DNA from: Acidimicrobiia bacterium
GTDB taxonomy: Bacteria; Actinomycetota; Acidimicrobiia; IMCC26256; JAENVU01
DNA length: 15,831 nucleotides
Assembly (NCBI GenBank): GCA_025357995.1
Contig: JANYLF010000309.1
Location: forward strand, 1-15,831
Reading direction: 5' to 3'
The position numbers were made by a program, and so were the translations under genes. Numbering within the stretch: the first letter of the stretch is position 1; each line of letters opens with the position of its first letter. The notes under the pieces were generated by a model, which saw nothing but the letters and a program-made list of their open reading frames with translations, did not search any database and was not told where the DNA came from. This document shows positions 1 to 5,791 of this stretch, piece by piece.

Positions 1-271
1 CGATGGCCGCGGTCTGGATCAGCGTCGTGTCGGACCATGCCCAGGTCGGCCACGGATGCGACACGGCCGTCTCGCCCCCGATGTACGTGAGTATCTCGCG
101 ATCGCGATCGTCGAACCCGAGGACTCTCGGCGAAGAGTCGAACCCGACGCGCTCGAGATGCACCAGGAGTTCATGCACCGCGGGTGTCCACGCCCCGGGT
201 GTCCGACGAACCGTGTCGCCGACTCGCACGACGGTGCCGACGTTGCCGCCGAGCAGCGGAATCTCCTCCAT
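1..271 (-). CDS. Phosphotransferase, APH family, N-terminal part (partial)
   Basis: Reading down from the ATG at 271 gives 90 codons without a stop before the window edge, so the C-terminal part is missing. The protein opens MEEIPLLGGNVGTVVRVGD and continues with segments such as TPAVHELLVHLERVGF, PRVLGFDDRDREILTYIGGE and PWPTWAWSD. This is the start of the small nucleotide-binding lobe of the aminoglycoside phosphotransferase/choline kinase fold (APH family): a glycine-rich first hairpin, a helix, and the ILTYIGGE strand leading to the hinge. The catalytic HxD loop would lie outside the window. An AGGA Shine-Dalgarno sequence (279-282) sits 7 nt before the ATG. The gene is divergent from the inositol phosphate synthase gene across 78 bp. 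These family members phosphorylate small molecules; the substrate cannot be told here, and resistance should not be assumed. Confidence 0.82.
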   Translation of the reverse strand, partial: MEEIPLLGGNVGTVVRVGDTVRRTPGAWTPAVHELLVHLERVGFDSSPRVLGFDDRDREILTYIGGETAVSHPWPTWAWSDTTLIQTAAI

Positions 272-323
272 GTCGGGATCCTGCCCGAAGGGATGCCCCG
301 TCCGGACCGATTTCGGCGGGCGG

Positions 324-347
324 GCCGAGGCGTCGCTTAGCCTCGGC
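324..347. promoter_or_regulatory. Inverted repeat, operator-like, over the ino1 promoter
   Basis: GCCGAGGC (324-331) and GCCTCGGC (340-347) are perfect 8-bp inverted arms around an 8-nt spacer. The right arm overlaps the proposed -10 hexamer of the plus-strand gene, so a dimeric regulator bound here would block that promoter. It is the only clear inverted repeat in the divergent gap. A chance GC-rich palindrome is a real alternative. Confidence 0.35.
338..343 (+). promoter_or_regulatory. -10 hexamer TAGCCT, likely leaderless start for ino1-like gene
   Basis: TAGCCT fits the actinobacterial -10 consensus TANNNT and ends 6 nt before the ATG at 350. A start of transcription 6-7 nt downstream would fall on the ATG itself. 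No Shine-Dalgarno sequence is present before this ATG, which supports a leaderless mRNA. No clear -35 element is visible. Confidence 0.45.
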
Positions 348-349
348 GG

Positions 350-1681
350 ATGACCGATACTCCTCCGTCTCCAACCGTCGCGCCGGCCGATGGCCGGCTC
401 GGCGTTCTCTGTGTGGGCCTCGGTGCGGTCACCACGACGCTGATCGCAGGGGTCGAACTCACCAAGCGGGGTGAGGAAGTGCCCGTTGGGTCACTCACGC
501 AGCTGGGCACGATCCGCATCGGCAAGCGCACCGATGACAACGTGCCGCGCATCAAGGACTTCGTCCCGCTCGCGAGTCTCGACCAGATCGTGTTCGGCGC
601 GTGGGACCCGTATCCGGACGACGCCTACACCGCGGCCAGCCGCGCCGGTGTGCTCGACCAGGGTCGGCATCTGGAAAGCATCGGCGACACGTTGCGCGCG
701 ATTCGGCCGATGCCCGCTGCGTTCGACTCCAACTACGTGAAGCGTCTCGAAGGCACCAACGTGATGGCGAGTACGTCCAAGCGCGAGATGCTCAATCAGA
801 TTCGGGCCGACATCAACACGTTCAAGGACGAGAACCTCTGTGACCGGCTCGTCATGATCTGGTGCGGCTCGACCGAGATCTACATTGAGATCGGTCCCGC
901 GCACGCCGACCTCGACGCATTCGAAGCCGCGATCGACGCGGAGGATCCGTCGATCGCGCCGTCGATGCTCTACGCGTACGCGGCGTTGCAGGAGGGTGTT
1001 CCGTTCGCGAACGGCGCGCCGAACTTGGCCGTGGACACGCCGGTGCTGCGCAAGTACGCGGAACAACACGGAGTGCCGATCTGCGGGAAGGACTTCAAGA
1101 CCGGTCAGACCCTGTTGAAGACTGTTCTCGCGCCGATGCTCAAGGCGCGCATGCTCGGCTTGGCGGGCTGGTATTCCACCAACATCCTTGGCAATCGCGA
1201 CGGCGAGGTGCTCGACGATCCGGAGAACTTCAAGACCAAGGAAGTGTCGAAGCTCGGCGTGCTCGACGACATCCTCGAGCCCAAGCGCTTCCCCGAGCTC
1301 TACGGCGACGTGTACCACAAGGTCCGCATCAACTATTACCCGCCGCGCGGCGACAACAAAGAGGGTTGGGACAACATCGATCTCTTCGGGTGGATGGGTT
1401 ACCCGATGCAGATGAAGGTCGACTTCCTGTGCCGCGACTCCATTCTCGCGGCGCCGCTGGCGCTCGACCTCGTGCTGTTCATGGACCTCGCCCAGCGCGC
1501 GGGGATGAGCGGGATTCAGGAGTGGCTGAGCTTTTACTTCAAGTCGCCGCAGACTCCGCCCGGTCTCTACCCCGAGCACGACCTCTTCATCCAGCAGACC
1601 AAGTTGAAGAACACTCTTCGCTGGATGATGGGCGAGACTCCGATCACCCACCTCGGACAGGATTACGGGGTCGAGGACTAG
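350..1681 (+). CDS. ino1: Inositol-3-phosphate synthase
   Basis: The 443-residue protein is a myo-inositol-1-phosphate synthase (EC 5.5.1.4), which converts glucose 6-phosphate to inositol 3-phosphate with bound NAD in the cytoplasm. The N-terminal Rossmann segment LGVLCVGLGAVTTT (about 17-30) carries the dinucleotide-binding glycines. The catalytic core motif GKDFKTGQTLLKT (246-258) supplies conserved lysines, followed by GWYSTNILGN (273-282), a KVRINYYPPRGDNKEGWDNID stretch near 324-344, and FLCRDSILAAPLALDL (359-374), all typical of the family. The length is usual for prokaryotic members. The ATG at 350 is chosen because it follows a -10 hexamer directly and because the Rossmann motif begins soon after it. 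The PhyH-family gene follows after 15 nt, so the two are probably co-transcribed. The product feeds phosphatidylinositol, inositol phosphates or mycothiol-type thiols; which one is not visible here. Confidence 0.93.
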   Translation: MTDTPPSPTVAPADGRLGVLCVGLGAVTTTLIAGVELTKRGEEVPVGSLTQLGTIRIGKRTDDNVPRIKDFVPLASLDQIVFGAWDPYPDDAYTAASRAGVLDQGRHLESIGDTLRAIRPMPAAFDSNYVKRLEGTNVMASTSKREMLNQIRADINTFKDENLCDRLVMIWCGSTEIYIEIGPAHADLDAFEAAIDAEDPSIAPSMLYAYAALQEGVPFANGAPNLAVDTPVLRKYAEQHGVPICGKDFKTGQTLLKTVLAPMLKARMLGLAGWYSTNILGNRDGEVLDDPENFKTKEVSKLGVLDDILEPKRFPELYGDVYHKVRINYYPPRGDNKEGWDNIDLFGWMGYPMQMKVDFLCRDSILAAPLALDLVLFMDLAQRAGMSGIQEWLSFYFKSPQTPPGLYPEHDLFIQQTKLKNTLRWMMGETPITHLGQDYGVED

Positions 1682-1696
1682 TCCCGAGGTTGGCGA

Positions 1697-2521
1697 ATGA
1701 TCAAGCGGGTGTTCAAGAACCTGACAGTGTTCACGGGTGCCGTGCCGGACGCGAGTGTGCAGCTCGAACGCGATGGATACGCGGTGGTGACCGGCGTGTT
1801 CGACACCGCGACCGTCGAGCAGATTCGCACCGAGATCGACGGCGTGTTCGCGGCCACCGCACCCGAACGGTCACGCACCGACGCGACAGAGTTCCGCTAC
1901 GAGATGCTCAATCGGAGCGCCGCGTGTCAGGCCGCGCTCGCGCATCCGAAGATCCTCGAAGTGATCGAACCGTTGCTCGGCGACGACTGCCACGTGATCG
2001 CCAACACTGCGTGGCGCAACCCGCCGGAGTTCAAAGGTGGGCCGTGGCACTGTGACGCGGGCCCGCACGTGCCGCGACCCGCGGGCATCGAGTGGGACGA
2101 CCGCATCCCGTACCCGGTGTTCGCAATCGGCGCGCACCTGTATCTGAAGGACTGCACCCTCGCCGACGGTCCGACCGCGGTCGTGTCCGGGAGCCATCGA
2201 TCCGGTCGGCTCGCGCCGTTCGATCAACTCTGGAACGAATCGCTGAGCTGCGACGGTCGTCCACCCGCGGTACTCACCGCTTGTGCCGGCGATGTTGCAA
2301 TGTTCGTATCCGATTGTTGGCACCGCGGGCTCCCGGCGAGCGGTGGGTCAGGCCGCGACTTCTTGCAAGCGCACTACGCGCGCCGTGACATCGCACAGCG
2401 GGTACGCACGACTGATGTCGCCAATCAACTGAGCGACGAGGCAATCGCGCGGGCTCGCGCCGGCACCGAACGCGAGCAACAGCTCGCGGGCCTGCACGCG
2501 CCCTTCTTCTACGACGGATAG
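1697..2521 (+). CDS. Phytanoyl-CoA dioxygenase (PhyH) family oxygenase
   Basis: The 274-residue protein belongs to the Fe(II)/2-oxoglutarate-dependent PhyH family of hydroxylases. The early segment LERDGYAVVTGVFDTATVEQIR (about 23-44) is the usual opening of the fold. The metal site reads H118-x-D120 in GPWHCDAGPH, with the distal histidine H209 in DCWHRGLP. R220, eleven residues further on, is the likely 2-oxoglutarate carboxylate ligand. CTLADGPTAVVSGSHRSG (153-170) is the characteristic PhyH stretch. All catalytic residues are present, so it should be active. The start is supported by a GAGG Shine-Dalgarno sequence (1686-1689) 7 nt before the ATG. It lies 15 nt after the inositol phosphate synthase gene and is probably translated from the same mRNA. 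The substrate is unknown: family members hydroxylate acyl-CoAs, ectoine, phosphonates and many natural products. Confidence 0.88.
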   Translation: MIKRVFKNLTVFTGAVPDASVQLERDGYAVVTGVFDTATVEQIRTEIDGVFAATAPERSRTDATEFRYEMLNRSAACQAALAHPKILEVIEPLLGDDCHVIANTAWRNPPEFKGGPWHCDAGPHVPRPAGIEWDDRIPYPVFAIGAHLYLKDCTLADGPTAVVSGSHRSGRLAPFDQLWNESLSCDGRPPAVLTACAGDVAMFVSDCWHRGLPASGGSGRDFLQAHYARRDIAQRVRTTDVANQLSDEAIARARAGTEREQQLAGLHAPFFYDG

Positions 2522-2545
2522 CCGGCGCCGGGGTCGGCGGAGCGA

Positions 2546-3097
2546 TCAATCGCCGCCGCCACCACCGTGATGATCGCCGTGACCGTGGCCGTCGGTCTGC
2601 TGCGGCGCATTCGCTAGGGGATGCGGCGGCTGGTGATGCTCACCGTCGCCCTGGCTCCCGTTCGCGTCGTCGTCCGCCGGCTCGGGCGGCTTCGGTGGCT
2701 TGACTTCGGTGGCATCGTCGTCGCAGTCAGCCTCGTGGTCGTGCGCGGCGTGCGAAACGGTCGCGCCGTGATCGGGTCCGGGTTCGGTCTCGTGCGCGAC
2801 CTGCGAGACGTCATCGCCGTGCTCCACACACGGAGTCGTCGTCGGCGCGGTGGTCGGGTCGGTGACCGGTGGGTCCGTGGCCGGGACGGTGACGGGCGGA
2901 TCGGTGGGTGTGGTCGTGGGGTCGGTGGTCGTCGGGTCGGTGGGCGGTGAGGTGGTGACGTCGGACGCGGACAGGACGTGCGGAGTGGGTTCCTTGACGA
3001 CGGCGGCGGCAGCCACCGCGAACCCTCCCAGCGATATTGCCCCGACGATGGCCCCAGCCACCTTGACCCGAAGCAGTTTCGACGACCAGAAGTTCAC
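2546..3097 (-). CDS. Secreted/anchored Thr-Pro-rich protein with His/Asp-rich tail
   Basis: I do not recognise a named family. The GTG at 3097 is preferred: an AAGGGG Shine-Dalgarno sequence lies 7 nt before it and the protein then opens MNFWSSKLLRVKVAGAIVGA, a basic n-region and hydrophobic core (about 14-34) of a signal peptide or membrane anchor. An ATG at 3232 in the same frame would overlap the upstream acyl-CoA synthetase gene and put 45 polar residues before the signal, so I reject it. The mature part (183 residues in all) has a T/P/D-rich linker at 46-89 (repeated TDPPVT, TDPTT), then two cysteines (C90, C125) flanking a segment rich in His, Asp and Glu, a PPKPPEPADDD stretch, and a tail with HGHGDHHGGGGGD at its very end. 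The linker suits a wall-spanning stalk; the tail could bind divalent metal. It converges with the PhyH-family gene with 24 bp between them. Confidence 0.72.
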   Translation of the reverse strand: MNFWSSKLLRVKVAGAIVGAISLGGFAVAAAAVVKEPTPHVLSASDVTTSPPTDPTTTDPTTTPTDPPVTVPATDPPVTDPTTAPTTTPCVEHGDDVSQVAHETEPGPDHGATVSHAAHDHEADCDDDATEVKPPKPPEPADDDANGSQGDGEHHQPPHPLANAPQQTDGHGHGDHHGGGGGD

Positions 3098-3104
3098 GAT
3101 GTAT

Positions 3105-3128
3105 CCCCTTCGATGGCGTTGCAAGGGG
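3105..3128 (-). promoter_or_regulatory. Hairpin that would sequester a Shine-Dalgarno sequence
   Basis: On the minus-strand mRNA, CCCCTT (3128-3123) pairs perfectly with AAGGGG (3110-3105), leaving a 12-nt loop. AAGGGG is the Shine-Dalgarno sequence of the Thr-Pro-rich secreted protein gene, whose GTG is 7 nt further on. Folding would hide the ribosome site. The six-pair stem with four G-C pairs is only moderately stable, so control by this hairpin is an inference. Confidence 0.35.
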
Positions 3129-3176
3129 TATCGACCGTTTGGACCGAGAAACTGGAATTGTCGCGAAACTGGCTGG

Positions 3177-4637
3177 TCAGGTGAGCCGCTCGGCTCGGAG
3201 CGCGCTGCGGCGGACCTTGCCGGCGTCGTCACGGAGGGGTTCGGTCACGTACTCGTAGGTGCGCGGGATCTTGTAGCGCACGAGCCGATCCGCGAGGTGG
3301 GCGCGCAGCTCGTCGTCGGTGACGGACGACGTGTTCTGCACGATCGCGTGAATGCGGTTGCCGAGGTCGTCGTCGGGGAAGCCGATCACACAACTCGATC
3401 CGACGGCCGGGTGCTCGTCGAGCGCGGCCTCGATCTCGGCCGGATACACGTTCGCCCCGCCCGCGAGGATCATGTCGGCCGACCGATCACCAAGGTAGAG
3501 GTAGCCATCGGCATCCATCCAGCCCAGGTCGCCGAGAGATTCCCACCCGTGGCCCGTTGTGCGCGCGTCGGCTCCGATGTAGCGGTAGGTGGTCACACCC
3601 TCCGGCGCGCGCATGAAGACCTCACCCTGCTCGCCGGGCGGCAGTTCGTTGCCGTCGTCATCGAGGATCTTCATCTCGCCGACGATCGGCCGCCCGACCG
3701 AACCCGGATGTTCCAACCACTCGTCGCCCTTGATGACGGTGACGGCCTGGGCCTCGGTGCCCGCGTACAACTCCCAGATTTTCTCCGGCCCGAGCCATTC
3801 GATCCACGCGCGCTTCAACCAATCGGGACAGGGCGCCGCGAGGTGGAAGACCACGTTGAGCGACGACAGGTCGTGCTGCGTGCGCTCGTCATCGGGCAGC
3901 TTCCAGATGCGTTGCATCATCGTGGGGACTGCATACATCCAGTCGACCGAGTACTGCTCGATGAGCGCGAGCGCGCGATGCGCGTCGAATCGCTCCATCA
4001 CGATGATGTGATTGCCGATGAAGAGCGCGGCGACCGAGAAGCTCAACGGACCGTTGTGGTACAGCGGACCGCTCGCGAGGTGCACACCGTCGGGCGTCAT
4101 GCCGAACGCCATCGCGGTGAGGCTCACGCCCTCGGTGACCGACGGTCCGCCCGCCACGATCAGCTTCGGGCGACCGGTACTCCCGCCCGAGGTGGGTGCT
4201 TTCCACGCGGCCGCGATCTTGACCGGCAACGGCGCGTCGGAAAGTTCCGGATCGGGCGTATAGCCCGCGGACAGACACCTACGGCCGGGCGTGTCGAGAC
4301 CGACGACCAACGACGGGTTCGCGAGTTCGACAATGGCGTCGAGTTCGAGCTGGGGGAGCTTGGCACTCACCGGCGCCGGGGTCGCGCCCAACTTCCAGAC
4401 GGCGATGGTCGCCTCGAACCACTCGATGCCGTTGGGCAGACCGATCGTGACGAACGAATCCTGGGTCACGCCGAGCGCCTCGTAGGCGCGGGCGAGCCGA
4501 TTGGTATGGCGGTCGAGCTCGCCGCGGGTAATGGTGCGGTTGGCGTCGGTGATCGCCGGCCGATCCGGGTCCGCGGCCGCGAGCTCGGCGAGCGTTACGG
4601 GGAACGGGGTGGGCATGGGTGCGGCGGTGTCGGCCAT
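3177..4637 (-). CDS. AMP-dependent acyl-CoA synthetase (fatty-acid-CoA ligase type)
   Basis: The 486-residue protein is an ANL-superfamily ligase that activates a carboxylic acid with ATP to an acyl-AMP and transfers it to coenzyme A. The phosphate-binding loop is TSGGSTGRPK (149-158), the YAGTE motif is at 291-295, ESLGDLG (366-372) carries the ribose-binding Asp, and GDRSADMILAGGANVYPAEIE (383-403) is the hinge region before the small C-terminal domain. K474 in GKVRRSAL is the expected adenylation lysine. All core motifs are intact. The ATG at 4637 follows a TACGGT -10 hexamer; a second in-frame ATG at 4616 (MPTPFPVT) is possible. The open frame continues upstream to 4964, but that part lies opposite the oxidoreductase gene and is not coding. 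It is divergent from the F420-dependent oxidoreductase across 37 bp. The acid used is unknown; medium-chain, aromatic or steroid side-chain acids are all plausible. Confidence 0.9.
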   Translation of the reverse strand: MADTAAPMPTPFPVTLAELAAADPDRPAITDANRTITRGELDRHTNRLARAYEALGVTQDSFVTIGLPNGIEWFEATIAVWKLGATPAPVSAKLPQLELDAIVELANPSLVVGLDTPGRRCLSAGYTPDPELSDAPLPVKIAAAWKAPTSGGSTGRPKLIVAGGPSVTEGVSLTAMAFGMTPDGVHLASGPLYHNGPLSFSVAALFIGNHIIVMERFDAHRALALIEQYSVDWMYAVPTMMQRIWKLPDDERTQHDLSSLNVVFHLAAPCPDWLKRAWIEWLGPEKIWELYAGTEAQAVTVIKGDEWLEHPGSVGRPIVGEMKILDDDGNELPPGEQGEVFMRAPEGVTTYRYIGADARTTGHGWESLGDLGWMDADGYLYLGDRSADMILAGGANVYPAEIEAALDEHPAVGSSCVIGFPDDDLGNRIHAIVQNTSSVTDDELRAHLADRLVRYKIPRTYEYVTEPLRDDAGKVRRSALRAERLT

Positions 4638-4645
4638 GGTGGCGC

Positions 4646-4651
4646 ACCGTA
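4646..4651 (-). promoter_or_regulatory. -10 hexamer TACGGT, likely near-leaderless start of acyl-CoA synthetase gene
   Basis: Reading on the minus strand, TACGGT fits TANNNT and ends 8 nt before the ATG at 4637. There is no purine-rich ribosome site between them. The hexamer lies inside the 37-bp divergent gap, 11 bp from the Shine-Dalgarno sequence of the opposite gene, so the two promoters must overlap closely. Confidence 0.38.
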
Positions 4652-4674
4652 GCAATGAGATAGGAAGCACGGGT

Positions 4675-5706
4675 ATGAAGGTCCACGTGATGACAGGTGG
4701 CACGCCATTGCGTGACTTCGCGCAGCTCGCGCGCGACGCGGCCGACGCGGGTTTCGCGGGGCTGGTGATCACCGAGTCCGGCCGAACCGCGTATTTGTCG
4801 ACGGCGGTCGCGGCCGTCGCGGACGTGGACCTCGATCTCGCGACCGGTGTGGCGGTCGCGTTTCCTCGGAGTCCGATGGTGACCGCCGCAACGGCTTGGG
4901 AGCTGGCGCAGGCGTCCGGCGGACGCTTTCGGCTCGGCCTCGGCACGCAGGTGCGTGCGCACATCGAACGGCGCTACTCGTCTCCATTCGATCATCCGGG
5001 GCCTCGGTTGCGTGAGTACGTGGAGGCGGTAAAGGCGTGTTTCGCGGGGTTCCGGGGCGAGGGCCTCGACTATCGCGGCGAGTTCTACCAGCACACCTTG
5101 CTGCCCGCGATGTGGTCACCGGGTCCGATCGAGTTCCCCGACCCGCCCGTCGATATTGCCGCGGTGAATCCATGGATGTTGCGCATGGCCGGCGCGGTGG
5201 CGGATGGCGTGCACGTGCATCCGCTGAACTCGCCGACGTATCACGAAGCGACGTTGCTCCCGAACCTGCGCGCGCGTCGCGGTGGAGAGTCGCTCGAAGA
5301 CTTCACCGTCTTCGTGCCCGTGTTCACTGCGGCCGGTGACACCGCGGAGGAGCGCGCGAGATGGCGCGAGACCACGCGCACGATGGTCGGCTTCTACGGC
5401 TCTACGCCGAACTACGCGTTCGTGTTCGACCAGATCGGCAAGCCCGGCACGACCGAGGCGTTGCGGGCCGCGCAGAAGGCGGGCGACATGGCCGGCATGA
5501 ATGCGGTGATCGACGACGAGATTCTCGACAACTTCGTCGTGGAGGGCACGTGGGCGGAGATGCCGGATCGCATCGCGGCGCGGATGGATCCGTTGCGCGG
5601 GACCAACGTTGCGCCCGTCCTCTATCACGCTGGCATGACCTACCGGCGCGATCCCGAGACCTTCGCCAACTTCGGCCGCCTCGCTGCCGCACTGCGCGAT
5701 CGCTGA
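4675..5706 (+). CDS. F420-dependent LLM-class oxidoreductase (TIGR03617-like)
   Basis: The 343-residue protein is a luciferase-like monooxygenase superfamily TIM barrel. It opens MKVHVMTGGTPLRDFAQLA, then GFAGLVITESGRTAYLS (26-42), AVAFPRSPMVTAATAWELAQASGGRFRLGLGTQVRAHIERRY (60-101) and PVDIAAVNPWMLRMAGAVADGVHVHPLNSPTY (158-189). From memory these match the actinobacterial family TIGR03617, predicted to use coenzyme F420 rather than FMN. Such enzymes transfer hydride to or from an organic substrate in the cytoplasm; the substrate is not known. The ATG at 4675 is chosen because AGGAAG (4662-4667) lies 7 nt before it and the barrel's first strand starts at once. The frame is open back to 4501, but that stretch overlaps the acyl-CoA synthetase gene on the other strand. 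The shared 37-bp gap suggests joint regulation with that ligase. Confidence 0.88.
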   Translation: MKVHVMTGGTPLRDFAQLARDAADAGFAGLVITESGRTAYLSTAVAAVADVDLDLATGVAVAFPRSPMVTAATAWELAQASGGRFRLGLGTQVRAHIERRYSSPFDHPGPRLREYVEAVKACFAGFRGEGLDYRGEFYQHTLLPAMWSPGPIEFPDPPVDIAAVNPWMLRMAGAVADGVHVHPLNSPTYHEATLLPNLRARRGGESLEDFTVFVPVFTAAGDTAEERARWRETTRTMVGFYGSTPNYAFVFDQIGKPGTTEALRAAQKAGDMAGMNAVIDDEILDNFVVEGTWAEMPDRIAARMDPLRGTNVAPVLYHAGMTYRRDPETFANFGRLAAALRDR

Positions 5707-5791
5707 CCACCAGCGCCGCTACCGGGCAGGCCACTGGTGATCGCGAATTCGCCCGAACTCCGGCTCGGAGACCGACGTCGGCGGACCCGAG

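Noticed and set aside
3..353. Plus-strand open frame of 116 codons at the left edge
   Set aside because: The minus strand of the same region encodes a clear APH-family N-terminus.
491..1651. 386-codon minus-strand open frame
   Set aside because: Antisense of the well-supported inositol-3-phosphate synthase; composition typical of a shadow frame.
3098..3232. Longer N-terminus (ATG at 3232) for the Thr-Pro-rich secreted protein
   Set aside because: It would overlap the 3' end of the acyl-CoA synthetase gene and put 45 polar residues before the signal peptide, while the GTG at 3097 has a strong ribosome site.
2850..4652. 600-codon plus-strand open frame
   Set aside because: It lies opposite the acyl-CoA synthetase, which has all its family motifs. 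The translation is Arg/Val/Gly-rich low complexity with no recognisable domain.
5707..5791. Hairpins in the gap between the F420 oxidoreductase and sulfatase genes (CACCAG/CTGGTG; CTCCG/CGGAG)
   Set aside because: Stems of five or six pairs in GC-rich DNA without a T-tract are expected by chance; a terminator is likely somewhere here for the convergent genes but I cannot place it.
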